64,000 nucleotides of DNA from AP-15 sp035252905. GTDB lineage: Bacteria; Pseudomonadota; Alphaproteobacteria; ATCC43930; CGMCC-115725. The notes beneath the pieces were generated by a model, which searched no databases, was not told the origin of the DNA, and saw only the letters and a list, made by a program, of their open reading frames with translations. Positions 24,574 through 31,874 of the stretch are shown here, piece by piece. The stretch lies in assembly GCA_035252905.1 (NCBI GenBank), contig DATFCQ010000332.1, forward strand, positions 106,213 to 170,212, given 5' to 3'. Both the position numbers and the translations under genes were made by a program. Every line of letters starts with the position of its first letter. The first letter of the stretch is position 1.

Positions 24574-24920
24574 CCGACAATTATCCCGCGCCGCGCGAGA
24601 TCCCTCCCGAAAAGATCTTGCTGGCCAAATGCGGCGATCCCGTCGTCGCGGAAAACCGTGCGCGCCGCGAGATCGTCGAGGACGCGCCGCCACGCGCCGG
24701 GCTGCCCGGCCGCGGCTCGATCCACGGCAATATCCGGCTCGTATGGTCCTCGCCCGGGTTCGAGATCGCCGGATCCGTCATGATCTGGACCAACGGCTAT
24801 TGGGCCGTCTGGTACGCGAGCGTCGACGGCACCCGCCATGGCCGGCGCTACCGCCCCGACGCCAGGGGCGAGGCCGAGGCGCGGGCGCATTTCCGGCGGC
24901 TCACCACGGCGCAAAGTTAG
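24570..24920 (+). CDS. Hypothetical protein, 116 residues
   Basis: Starts MTDNYPAPREIPPEKILLAK. It has a tryptophan-rich middle (SVMIWTNGYWAVWYASVDG) and a basic C-terminus. It overlaps the upstream gene by four bases. Function unknown; no catalytic motif seen. Confidence 0.6.
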   Translation: MTDNYPAPREIPPEKILLAKCGDPVVAENRARREIVEDAPPRAGLPGRGSIHGNIRLVWSSPGFEIAGSVMIWTNGYWAVWYASVDGTRHGRRYRPDARGEAEARAHFRRLTTAQS

Positions 24921-25039
24921 CCCGCGGCCCTCGGCAAAGGAAAGAGTGAGAGGAGGAAACAGAACCCGGTGACGGATCACGAAGATCATAGAAAGCCCTG
25001 CACGCCCATCGCCGGATTCATCCCGTGAAAGGCCGATCA

Positions 25040-25609
25040 ATGCCCATCTATGCCATCGCACGCGGGTACAAACTGCCGATCTATCAGCACTTGATCGTGG
25101 AGGCACCGGATTTCGCGACGGCCTGCCGCAAGGCGATCGAGCATGACGACTGGCAATCTTCCAGTGAGGATTACGACGGCTGTGGCCCCACCTATCTGAC
25201 CGCCGCGGTTTGTGTTCGGGAGCGTCGCGCCGACGAGGATCCGCGAAGCCTGCTCTACTCCGATTTGCCGGCCCTCGACATCCCCGCCGAATTCGCCGAC
25301 GAGGACGAACAGAAGCAGCCGCCCGCGGAATACGAAGCGGAGACCATCCACGTACTGGTTATCGCGCACCAGCTCGGCGGCAATCCGTTCCACGCCACAA
25401 CTCGGTTCATCACCTCGGCGCACCGAAGCGAGGCCGGCGCCAAAGCCGCGCTCGCCGCGTTCTGCCGGCGGCACTGGATGGACCTGTTCGATGACGAGGA
25501 CGAAGGCGTGGACATTCCGGCCGACGAAGCCGAGGCGGTCCGGAAATTCTTCGCTGCGGCGGAAGGGCAGGCTTCCTGGGAGCTGACGCGGGCCTCCATC
25601 GGTCCCTGA
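25040..25609 (+). CDS. Hypothetical acidic protein, 189 residues
   Basis: Starts MPIYAIARGYKLPIYQHLIV. It has two similar-looking acidic segments (LPALDIPAEFADEDEQKQ and EDEGVDIPADEAEAV) and a strand-rich middle ETIHVLVIAHQLGGNPFHAT. No domain recognised. GTG at 25025 is an alternative start; ATG at 25040 is preferred with AAAGGCCG upstream. Its leader contains GAGAGGAGGAAACAGAACCC, similar in style to other leaders in the block. Confidence 0.6.
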   Translation: MPIYAIARGYKLPIYQHLIVEAPDFATACRKAIEHDDWQSSSEDYDGCGPTYLTAAVCVRERRADEDPRSLLYSDLPALDIPAEFADEDEQKQPPAEYEAETIHVLVIAHQLGGNPFHATTRFITSAHRSEAGAKAALAAFCRRHWMDLFDDEDEGVDIPADEAEAVRKFFAAAEGQASWELTRASIGP

Positions 25610-25964
25610 GATAGGACGGCACAGGCCAAGGAAGCGTCCAGGCACGCCATTCGCCGCCGGTCTCGGCAAGGGCGGGTGTTCATTCCCGCATCGGCATGGC
25701 TCCGGCGTCCGTGCGAACCCTGCACCACGCCTGTCTCTTCTGATCTCCCATTCTACCATGCCGGGGCAGGCCGCCCCGAGGACGAGCGGTCCCCCCAATT
25801 TTGCCGAGCGCAGAGTGCGCGCTGGCGCGCGCGGGTCACCATGACGCTCGACAAAATCGGCACCCCCGCTCGCCGGCTCCGCCGGTCGCCCTGAGGGCGA
25901 TCCTCGACCCGGCCCGCCCCGGCATGGGGCCGGCTCTCCGTCTTCAATGCAGACGGAGAGACAC
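25610..25964. other. Gap occupied mostly by a MITE-like palindrome
   Basis: About half of this gap is the 170-bp repeat at 25757-25926. The rest shows no gene. The following small gene starts 39 bases after the repeat, which may therefore supply or disturb its promoter. Confidence 0.5.
25757..25926 (-). repeat. 170-bp MITE-like palindromic repeat, copy A
   Basis: Begins CATGCCGGGGCAGGCC and ends GGCCCGCCCCGGCATG, giving imperfect terminal inverted repeats of about 27 bases. The interior is also imperfectly palindromic (CCAATTTTGCCGAGCG against CGCTCGACAAAATCGG). A near-identical copy in opposite orientation lies at 27169-27336. No coding capacity is apparent. Its mobilising enzyme is not in the window as far as I can tell. 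Confidence 0.75.
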
Positions 25965-26156
25965 ATGCTCACGATCAGCGATCAAATCTACCAGCTTCGG
26001 GCAGAGATGACGGGTTGTCTCCTGACCCGCCGCGAGCGCGCCCAGGCCAAGGCTGAGCTGAAGAAGCTCCTCGCTGCACAGGCCGAGCACGAGCGCGCGT
26101 TCGATGCCGCCCTCGAAGCGCTGCACAGCCTACCGGAGGCGACCGGGGCCGCGTAA
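25965..26156 (+). CDS. Small hypothetical coiled-coil protein
   Basis: A 63-residue, predicted helical protein starting MLTISDQIYQLRAEMTGCLL, followed by a charged coiled-coil (RRERAQAKAELKKLLAAQAE). GGAGAG precedes the ATG. A hairpin terminator follows at 26174-26206. Function unknown. Confidence 0.6.
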   Translation: MLTISDQIYQLRAEMTGCLLTRRERAQAKAELKKLLAAQAEHERAFDAALEALHSLPEATGAA

Positions 26157-26173
26157 GCGGCCCCTCTCCCTGA

Positions 26174-26206
26174 CCGGCCGCATCCCCTCTTCCCGGGTGC
26201 GGCCGG
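26174..26206 (+). terminator. Hairpin terminator after the coiled-coil gene
   Basis: CCGGCCGCA (26174-26182) pairs perfectly with TGCGGCCGG (26198-26206), followed by TTTCC. The T-run is short, so termination strength is uncertain. Confidence 0.55.
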
Positions 26207-26564
26207 TTTCCCTCCCCGCCGCGCTGCCCGCCGCGGACCCGCAGGAGCACGATGCGGGCTTTCCCGCCCCTTCCTGCGACACTCAATGACAGCCCTCGGC
26301 GTCGATTTGTGAGCCTCCCAACACCATGATGAATGCTGCCATCATGGCCTTCCCGGACCAGCCGCCACGTAAGGCGGCTCTTTATTCGGGTTATCAGGAA
26401 CGCTCGACTATGGATCGCAAATTTGCTTCACAGCGTCGTGACGCCACGCCGCCATGACGCTGTAGCACCATACCCTGGGCAAATCCGGCCACTGCAAAGG
26501 CCACCCCCTGCCGTGGCGCTCTCCTGACGGGATATCAGGAACACCCGCTCAATACGCCGAAAAG

Positions 26565-26586
26565 AGGGGCGACTTGCGCCGCCCCT
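26565..26586 (-). terminator. Terminator of the two-gene minus-strand operon
   Basis: AGGGGCG (26565-26571) and CGCCCCT (26580-26586) form a 7-bp stem. Read on the minus strand it is followed by CTTTTC. It lies about 40 bases beyond the stop of the gene at 26626. Confidence 0.6.
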
Positions 26587-26620
26587 CCTGAGCCCGTCGA
26601 CCCTTCGACAGGCTCAGGGG
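26586..26620. repeat. Inverted pair of CCTTCGACAGGCTCAGG repeats
   Basis: CCTGAGCCCGTCGA is followed after three bases by TTCGACAGGCTCAGG, forming a palindrome of two opposed repeat units, placed between the terminator and the stop codon of the gene at 26626. Confidence 0.65.
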
Positions 26621-26625
26621 CCATT

Positions 26626-26940
26626 TCAAGCCGTGAGCTTGACCATCGCAAAGAGCGCGATGTCTCGCACCGGATGCTCGGCGTGGTACTCCGGCTCGGC
26701 GAGTTCCGTGCGGTGGATCCGATCGGTGACCTCCTCATAGGTCTCCGCCATCTCCCCAAAGCTTGGCAGCTCCTCGTTTCCGAAGAGCCGCATCGGCACC
26801 CACGCGGCGTAGTAGTCATCGGTGGGCCACGGGCGGAAGATTTCCCCGCGGATCAGCCACCTGGTCGCGCCCGGTGGCTGAAGGCCCACCGCGGCCACCG
26901 GATCAGGTCCGGTGGCTTGCGGCTCACTCGGCCCACTCAT
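26626..26940 (-). CDS. Hypothetical protein, 104 residues
   Basis: Starts MSGPSEPQATGPDPVAAVGL. A central IRGEIFRPWPTDDYYAAWVP is followed by an acidic segment and VRDIALFAMVKLTA. It overlaps the upstream gene by four bases (26937-26940), so the two are coupled. No domain recognised. Confidence 0.55.
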   Translation of the reverse strand: MSGPSEPQATGPDPVAAVGLQPPGATRWLIRGEIFRPWPTDDYYAAWVPMRLFGNEELPSFGEMAETYEEVTDRIHRTELAEPEYHAEHPVRDIALFAMVKLTA

Positions 26941-27131
26941 CGCCCGTCCCTCCGCGCGATTTCGAGCCGCGCCGAGACGGTCTTGCCGAGCGCATCGCAG
27001 TAGACGTGCGCAATGTGCTGCGCGTCGCCTAGCCTGTCGTCCTCGATCGTGATCTCGACGATCTCGTGCAGCTTCGGGCACACGGGGCAGTGAATGAAGT
27101 AGCCTGTCCTGAGCTTGTCGAGGGACTTCAT
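26937..27131 (-). CDS. Hypothetical protein, 64 residues, with CPxC
   Basis: Starts MKSLDKLRTGYFIHCPVCPK. The N-terminal SLDKLRTG is encoded by the dispersed CCTCGACAAGCTCAGGA repeat at 27106-27125, so its N-terminus may be a later addition. The body (LHEIVEITIEDDRLGDAQHI) is short and acidic. AAAGGAGCAACACG precedes the ATG. Function unknown. Confidence 0.5.
   Translation of the reverse strand: MKSLDKLRTGYFIHCPVCPKLHEIVEITIEDDRLGDAQHIAHVYCDALGKTVSARLEIARRDGR
27106..27125 (-). repeat. Dispersed repeat inside a coding sequence
   Basis: GTCCTGAGCTTGTCGAGGGA on the plus strand, a copy of the CCTTCGACAAGCTCAGGAC repeat lying in frame in the start of the 64-residue gene. Confidence 0.55.
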
Positions 27132-27704
27132 CGTGTTGCTCCTTTTCAAAACAACACGATCGCCGCAGCATGCCGGGGCGGGCCGGGTCGAGGATCGCCG
27201 AAGGCGACCGGCGGAGCCGGCGAGTGGGGGTGCCGATTTTGTCGAGCGTTCACATGACTCGCGCGCATCAGCGCGCGCTCTGCGCTCGGCAAAATTGGGG
27301 GCACCGCTCGTCCTCGACGCGGTCTGCGCCGGCATGATACGATTGGACAGCAGTAGAGACAGAGATTTCCCCGGAACGGTCGGGCGGCGCTTCCGCGGAA
27401 AGAACGGCGCCGCTTCTGCCCCACTTTGCCCGGCAGCACGCCTGCTCTGCGACCGCACACGAACGCAAGCAGCGCAATCCCCCAGCATCGGCGTCAGGCT
27501 CGGCGTGCTGCCCACATCGGGTCTGCCGGAGCTTCCCTCTCCTACCCCGTGTCACCCGGTGACGGTCCTCAGCGCCAGTTCCGGGTTCCCCCTGCAAGCG
27601 CAAGGCGCAAGCAGCGACAGGCGCAGCGTTTCGACCTCACCGCCGGGGCGGCTGCATCCGCCCCGGCTCTCCCTGCCTCGCATCACGGCATCAAGGAACG
27701 TCGC
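27132..27704. other. Gap holding MITE copy B and a leader-like hairpin
   Basis: The first part is occupied by the 168-bp repeat. The remainder shows no gene but ends in a perfect 10-bp hairpin, GCCGGGGCGG-CTGCAT-CCGCCCCGGC, just before the methyltransferase stub at 27705. It looks like the leader of a lost gene. Confidence 0.45.
27169..27336 (+). repeat. 168-bp MITE-like palindromic repeat, copy B
   Basis: Begins CATGCCGGGGCGGGCCGGGT and ends GTCTGCGCCGGCATG. Over its whole length it matches the reverse complement of 25757-25926 with only scattered changes. Antisense open frames in it are artefacts of the repeat. Confidence 0.75.
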
Positions 27705-27767
27705 ATGGCCGCACTGCAGCCCGGCCTCCTGTTCCACGGCGATTGCCTTCGCGTCCTGCCGCAGTTT
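27705..27767 (+). pseudogene. 5' stub of a DNA methyltransferase gene
   Basis: Encodes MAALQPGLLFHGDCLRVLPQ and one more residue. The FHGDCLRVLPQ motif is the typical start of site-specific N4/N6 DNA methyltransferases (usually YxGDCLEVLP, then DPPY). The following sequence carries no DPPY or SAM motif and instead leads into the two-gene unknown module, so the gene was cut off, probably when that module arrived. Confidence 0.5.
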
Positions 27768-27817
27768 ATGGAGCTTATGAAGCGGCCATCTCGCATCGGT
27801 TGTGCTATTAAGGGGTC

Positions 27818-28066
27818 ATGTTGCACCTTCGCGCCCGATGCTTCCAAGGCCTCTTCGACCGTGCCGCCGATGCGATCATGCAGGCACGGCTGACGATTGC
27901 CGGCTGGATCTATGGGCCATACCCTGAGACCGAGACCGACCGGCTCCGGGCGGCGCGATTGCGACGGCTGGTCGACGAAGGCCAAGCCCTCGGCTTGCTG
28001 GATCCGGGGGAGGACGAGGTAACGCTCGCTTTGCATCAGGCGCAGCGCCAGTCCCGCAGGCGCTAG
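27818..28066 (+). CDS. Unknown module protein 1 (intact copy)
   Basis: An 82-residue protein starting MLHLRARCFQGLFDRAADAI, then WIYGPYPETETDRLRAARLR and an acidic DPGEDEVTLALHQAQR. A decayed copy lies at 61294-61564, also beside the partner gene. Conservation of the pair and of the upstream CGGTTGTGC suggests a unit that moves together. No domain recognised. Confidence 0.6.
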   Translation: MLHLRARCFQGLFDRAADAIMQARLTIAGWIYGPYPETETDRLRAARLRRLVDEGQALGLLDPGEDEVTLALHQAQRQSRRR

Positions 28067-28089
28067 CGCGAGGCTGTGCAGGGTCGAGC

Positions 28090-28299
28090 ATGCCGAAATC
28101 ACGCGGCATTTCCGACCTCGACATCTGGCGGGCCGCAAACCTGCTGATCCGACAGTACGGTGCCGAGGCCGAAATCGAAGCCGCCCGGCATGCCGACCTG
28201 ATGCTCGACCGCGGCGACCGCGACGGACGGCTCGTGTGGATGCGGATCGGGCGGGCAATCGCAGCGCTGCAGGCGCCACCGAGTGGACCACGACATTGA
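28090..28299 (+). CDS. Unknown module protein 2 (intact copy)
   Basis: A 69-residue protein starting MPKSRGISDLDIWRAANLLI, followed by RQYGAEAEIEAARHADLMLD. A homologue interrupted by a dispersed repeat lies at 61047-61272. Small proteins of this type occur on alphaproteobacterial replicons with no assigned function; resemblance to DUF6961 is possible but not certain. It starts 23 bases after partner 1. Confidence 0.6.
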   Translation: MPKSRGISDLDIWRAANLLIRQYGAEAEIEAARHADLMLDRGDRDGRLVWMRIGRAIAALQAPPSGPRH

Positions 28300-28441
28300 G
28301 GGCGAGAGCAGAACAGAGGTGAGGACGAGCCTTCGGCCTCGCAAGAGAACCGCGGATGGACCGCGGCCTGCAGGCGGTCCTGACGGCCGCGCGGTCTCAG
28401 GATAGGCTATAATCGCTCACCACCCGGCGAACGAGGATCGG

Positions 28442-29233
28442 ATGTTTCCGCCGAGGCGCATCGTTTGCCTGACCGAAGAGACCGTCGAGACCCTTTACCT
28501 GCTCGGTGAGCAGGACCGTATCGTCGGGATTTCGGGCTATGTCGTGCGCCCGCCGCAGGCGCGCCGCGAGAAGCCGCGCGTCAGCGCCTTCACCTCGGCG
28601 AACATCGACAAGATCCTTGCACTCGCGCCCGATCTCGTCCTGACGTTCTCCGACCTTCAGGCGGGCATCGCCGCCGATCTGATCCGCCACGGGATTGCGG
28701 TCCATGCCTTCAACCAGCGCAGCGTCGCCGGGATCCTCGACATGATCCGGGTGGTCGGCGCCCTGGTCGATGCGGATGAAAGAGCCCGGCAGCTCGTCTC
28801 CACCCTCGAAGCGCGCCTCGACAATGCCCGCAGCCGCGGAGAGCGGTTGCCGAAGCGACCGCTTGTGTTTTTCGAGGAGTGGGACGATCCGCTGATCTTC
28901 GGGATCGGATGGATCTCGGAACTCGTCGGGATTGCCGGCGGCATCGACATCTTTGCCGATCGTGCCGTTGCAGGTGCAGCCAAGGACCGCGTGGTGACCC
29001 TCGATGAGGTTGCGGCGCGTCGGCCGGATCTGATCGTCGGCTCCTGGTGCGGCAAGAAGTTCCGGCCCGAGCAGGTGACGGCGCGGCCCGGCTTCGACCG
29101 CATTCCGGCCGTTCAGAACCAGGACCTGTACGAGATCAAATCGTCGCTGATCCTGCAGCCCGGCCCGGCCGCTCTGACCGATGGCCTGGCGGCGCTTCAT
29201 AGCATCCTCGAGCGGTGGGCACTGCGCTGTTGA
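28442..29233 (+). CDS. BtuF-like cobalamin/iron-type binding protein without signal peptide
   Basis: A 263-residue protein with the periplasmic-binding fold of BtuF/FepB: RIVCLTEETVETLYLLGEQD, then ALAPDLVLTFSDLQAGIAAD, a long linker helix, and LIVGSWCGKKFRPEQV near the C-terminus. The first residues (MFPPRRIVCL) contain no signal peptide, which is usual for this subgroup, so it may act in the cytoplasm or be exported by another route. No ABC permease or ATPase is nearby. A TATAAT box at 28408-28413 is a possible -10. Followed by a strong terminator. Confidence 0.75.
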   Translation: MFPPRRIVCLTEETVETLYLLGEQDRIVGISGYVVRPPQARREKPRVSAFTSANIDKILALAPDLVLTFSDLQAGIAADLIRHGIAVHAFNQRSVAGILDMIRVVGALVDADERARQLVSTLEARLDNARSRGERLPKRPLVFFEEWDDPLIFGIGWISELVGIAGGIDIFADRAVAGAAKDRVVTLDEVAARRPDLIVGSWCGKKFRPEQVTARPGFDRIPAVQNQDLYEIKSSLILQPGPAALTDGLAALHSILERWALRC

Positions 29234-29252
29234 AGCCCGCGACGCCGGCCGG

Positions 29253-29303
29253 TGCGGCGCGACAATCAGGGGGACAGGCCCTCATCTTGGTTGTCGCGCC
29301 GCA
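29253..29303. repeat. Perfect 13-bp inverted repeat between convergent genes
   Basis: TGCGGCGCGACAA (29253-29265) and TTGTCGCGCCGCA (29291-29303) are exact complements with a 25-base loop. It sits exactly at the 3' end of the convergent traM-like gene and just before the terminator at 29306-29341. Confidence 0.65.
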
Positions 29304-29985
29304 GCGGAGCCCGCCCTAACCGGCGGGCTCCGCCCTTTTTTGCTCCCTGGGATCTCACGATTGGTGGATCGATACGCAGCCACATATGGCAGCCGCGGCT
29401 CCCGTCCTCGATCGCGAGATTATCGCCCTTGCACCCCGCCATCAGCAGCTCGATCGGGTTGTACCGCATCAATGCGTCCCAATCCCGCACCGCACGAGGA
29501 CCTTCCTCGACCGCGACGGCATGCAGAGTGGCGTCCGCATGCAGGTAAGTCCGTGTCGCGGCATCACTGCCCCAGAGGTAGCCGGTTGCACAGCCGGCCA
29601 CAAACGCCAGAAGCGCAGCGCCGACCGCGGCGGCAGCCGCCCACAAATACGACGTGCGCGCCATTGTGCGCAGCGCGCCGCCTGCGGCCTGGGCGATCCG
29701 GTCGGCAACCGTACTTGCCAGGTCAGCGTGCGCACGAGCGATCTCCGCCCGGTACTCGACCGCCCAATTCCTGCCATGTCCCTGTAGCTCGACACGGTTT
29801 CTCTCGGCCGCGTGGAACCCGGCCACGGCGTCCAGAAGAGCGAGCAGCACGCCATAGCCGATCTCGGCCGGATCGCCATTCAGCCGCGCCAGTCCTTCGG
29901 CGTGCTGGAGACGATCACGAGCGACGGTGACAAGGTGGTCGAAGGTGGGATCCTCGGGAGGCGGCGGCGAGACTACGGCAGCCAC
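29266..29985 (-). CDS. TraM-like relaxosome/transfer protein with one membrane segment
   Basis: A 239-residue protein starting with GTG at 29985, overlapping the upstream traL-like gene by 13 bases. A helical N-terminal half (FDHLVTVARDRLQHAEGLAR) is followed by one membrane segment near residue 115-135 (LWAAAAAVGAALLAFVAGCA). The C-terminal region contains two cysteines. Position third after traK- and traL-like genes, with helices before a membrane anchor, suggests a TraM-like accessory transfer factor. The sequence match itself is weak. Confidence 0.5.
   Translation of the reverse strand: MAAVVSPPPPEDPTFDHLVTVARDRLQHAEGLARLNGDPAEIGYGVLLALLDAVAGFHAAERNRVELQGHGRNWAVEYRAEIARAHADLASTVADRIAQAAGGALRTMARTSYLWAAAAAVGAALLAFVAGCATGYLWGSDAATRTYLHADATLHAVAVEEGPRAVRDWDALMRYNPIELLMAGCKGDNLAIEDGSRGCHMWLRIDPPIVRSQGAKKGGARRLGRAPLRRDNQDEGLSP
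29306..29341 (+). terminator. Strong terminator after the BtuF-like gene
   Basis: GGAGCCCGCC (29306-29315) pairs perfectly with GGCGGGCTCC (29322-29331), followed by GCCC and a seven-T run. It lies within the 3' coding end of the opposing traM-like gene. Confidence 0.8.
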
Positions 29986-30857
29986 GTCCGCACACCCGCG
30001 AAGCGCTGATCCATTCGGTTCAGCCAGTCGATGACACGGGTGCTATCGAACAGCTCGAGCGACTGCTTCAACTTGCCGGTGCGGACATCGGTGAACCAGC
30101 AGTGCCGCGCCTCGATCGCCTCGGCGGCGAAGAGGCGGGGCATCCATACAAGCACGCTGGAAGCCGAGAGTTGCGCATAGGCCTCGGACGCGATCAGGCG
30201 GGCAAAGGCGGACCTGCGGGTCATGCCTGTCGGGATCGCATACTCGTTCAGGACGATCGCCTGCGCTTTGGGCGAGAAACCGCGTGTGGCCAGCGTCAAG
30301 GCCGGCGTCAAATCCTCGGGCTCGCGGCCGACCACATAGAACATCACCGGCGCGATACCGGCATTGACGAGGGTATCGGCGAAACCTGGCAGCTTTCCGG
30401 CGATCGTGCGCAGGGTCGTGTCGCCGCCGCCCAGATCGATGACCGCCGACTGCTTCTCCCGCGCTGCATACTGGAGCAGCTTGATAAGCCAGTCTTCTAT
30501 CCCGGTCGGATCGTCGGTTTCCGGACGATTTACGCCCTCAAAATACACACTGAACGATGCATTCGACGGGTCGATGTCGGCCAGGATCAGATCGTGGCCG
30601 GCGATGACACTCATTTCAGTAATCCACCGAAGCAATGTCGTCTTGCCCGTCTTCCCGCGGCCGGCAGCAAAAACGATTTTCGGCACCCCTGATAAATCGA
30701 CGCCCTGGGCGATCGGCGGCTCGGGCTCACGCTGCGGCGCGAGAAGTGAGATCGGAACGGCTTTGCCGTTTACCGCGGCCGCGGTCCCACCCGTGTCGGG
30801 ATCAAACCGCAGCATCCGCCCCAGGCTTGCCGGGACCTGCTTCTCACTTTCCGGCAT
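29973..30857 (-). CDS. TraL-like P-loop ATPase (ParA/MinD superfamily)
   Basis: A 294-residue protein. It has a proline-rich N-terminus, then a deviant Walker A (GRGKTGKTT, residues 66-74), LILADIDPSNASFSVYF and SAVIDLGGGDTTLRT. This matches the SIMIBI/ParA-like class. It lies between a traK-like and a traM-like gene, as TraL does on IncP plasmids, so a role in relaxosome assembly or DNA delivery is inferred rather than partition. Separated by three bases from traK. Confidence 0.65.
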   Translation of the reverse strand: MPESEKQVPASLGRMLRFDPDTGGTAAAVNGKAVPISLLAPQREPEPPIAQGVDLSGVPKIVFAAGRGKTGKTTLLRWITEMSVIAGHDLILADIDPSNASFSVYFEGVNRPETDDPTGIEDWLIKLLQYAAREKQSAVIDLGGGDTTLRTIAGKLPGFADTLVNAGIAPVMFYVVGREPEDLTPALTLATRGFSPKAQAIVLNEYAIPTGMTRRSAFARLIASEAYAQLSASSVLVWMPRLFAAEAIEARHCWFTDVRTGKLKQSLELFDSTRVIDWLNRMDQRFAGVRTWLP

Positions 30858-30860
30858 CGT

Positions 30861-31265
30861 CTACTTCTCCCCCCTTCCCCTTCCGAGAGCACGTTTGAAC
30901 CGCTCCTCCAGAGCCTCCTGCTCCTCCGGTGTGCGCTCTGCGGGCGGCTCCTCTGCGCGCCGCCGGACCTTCTGGAATTGCGGTGCGGGATCTGCGGGTG
31001 GCAGAGAATCGCGCGGCTCTTCCGATACCGGCGTCGGCACGGTCCGCTGTACGGGCGCAGGCTGTGATGCGCCGGCCTTCGCGCCTTCGTCGGCGAATTT
31101 GCGGGCATACCGCCGGAACTGCGCGTAGCTGATCCCCAACTCGCCCGCGCGCTTCTCGTATGCCGCCTTGATCGGCATGCCGGCCGAGATCTCAGACCGG
31201 ATTTCATCGACCACGGTCAGAAATGCGTACCGGCCCATGCCTTTCATGCGTCGCTGCTGCATCAT
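30861..31265 (-). CDS. traK: TraK-like oriT-binding protein
   Basis: A 134-residue protein. The N-terminal half (GRYAFLTVVDEIRSEISAGM, AGELGISYAQFRRYARKFAD) resembles TraK family DNA-binding proteins, which bend DNA at oriT on IncP-type plasmids. The C-terminal half is proline- and glutamate-rich. Several ATGs are possible (31265 to 31236), and no clear ribosome-binding site decides between them. Its promoter region has 10-bp phased repeats at 31264-31303, a plausible self-binding or oriT site. Confidence 0.6.
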   Translation of the reverse strand: MMQQRRMKGMGRYAFLTVVDEIRSEISAGMPIKAAYEKRAGELGISYAQFRRYARKFADEGAKAGASQPAPVQRTVPTPVSEEPRDSLPPADPAPQFQKVRRRAEEPPAERTPEEQEALEERFKRALGRGRGEK

Positions 31266-31303
31266 GCACTTATATGCACTTATGTGCTCTCATATGCAAC
31301 TCC
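31264..31303. repeat. Four 10-bp phased repeats at the traK start
   Basis: ATGCACTTAT, ATGCACTTAT, GTGCTCTCAT and ATGCAACTCC follow each other without gaps, one helical turn apart, overlapping the first traK codon. Two further related segments, GCATATAGTTGCGGATA and GCATATGGTTGCGTATC, lie about 30 bases apart just upstream. Confidence 0.65.
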
Positions 31304-31577
31304 TGTTTCTGTCGTGCGCATATAGTTGCGGATAAGTACCTATAAAGGCATATGGTTGCGTATCCGCGGGAAGGCAGAGAGCAATCGACCCCTCCCGGGA
31401 TCCGGAGCCGGGCAAGCCCGGCTCCTCCGACGGAAGAGCGAGCGCGCGAGGCGGATGCCATCGATGTCGGGGCTGCGCCTATTTGGGTTGCCCCTGCGGG
31501 TTCCCGCCAGGGCTTCCGGGCGGGGCAACGTGTGCCAACAGGTCGTCAGGAAGGGCGATGCCTGTGCTCAAAGCTGC
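31266..31577. other. Intergenic region upstream of traK, oriT candidate 1
   Basis: Holds the phased repeats, the two GCATAT repeats, a perfect 10-bp palindrome GGAGCCGGGC-AA-GCCCGGCTCC (31404-31425) and an 8-bp inverted repeat GTTGCCCC/GGGGCAAC (31487-31529). Its core GCCGGGC/GCCCGGC recurs in front of the relaxase gene. No gene seen. It could hold the traK operator, a terminator for the toxin gene, and part of oriT. Confidence 0.45.
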
Positions 31578-31874
31578 CTAGCGGCCGATCAGGCCGTCGA
31601 TATCGCGGCGACCGTGCAGCACGCGGAGGATGACCACATCCGCTCCGTCGATGACATAGATGATCACGTACTCGCCAGCCGGATAGCTGCGCAAGCCAGG
31701 GCGCAGGTCATCGCGGGCACGACCTAAGCGCGGATATTGGCTGAGAAGATAAAACCTATCGATGATGGAATCGATCACTTCATCCGCAACGGTGGTGCTT
31801 CCACTTTCCCGGGTGATGTAATCCCAGATGTCGTCCAATTCGGCGCGGGCTTGCGGTGCGAGGCGATGCGCCAT
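31578..31874 (-). CDS. ParE/RelE-type toxin
   Basis: A 98-residue protein with the ParE fold pattern: LAPQARAELDDIWDYITRES, FYLLSQYPRLGRARDDLRPG and a final VVILRVLHGRRDIDGLIG. Such toxins act on DNA gyrase or mRNA; which applies is unknown. Its ATG at 31874 overlaps the antitoxin stop (TGATG); a GTG one codon upstream is an alternative. The pair would stabilise the plasmid. Confidence 0.85.
   Translation of the reverse strand: MAHRLAPQARAELDDIWDYITRESGSTTVADEVIDSIIDRFYLLSQYPRLGRARDDLRPGLRSYPAGEYVIIYVIDGADVVILRVLHGRRDIDGLIGR

Larger units (their letters stand above)
26157..26625. other. Gap with two terminators and repeats
   Basis: Contains the plus-strand terminator at 26174-26206, the minus-strand terminator at 26565-26586 and a palindromic repeat pair at 26586-26620. 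Two TATCAGGAACRC phrases (near 26392 and 26532) flank an AT-richer stretch. No gene seen. Confidence 0.5.

Noticed and set aside
27115..27780. 221-residue plus-strand frame across MITE copy B
   Set aside because: Its first half is the MITE-like repeat read through; the same peptide appears antisense to copy A, typical of repeat artefacts.
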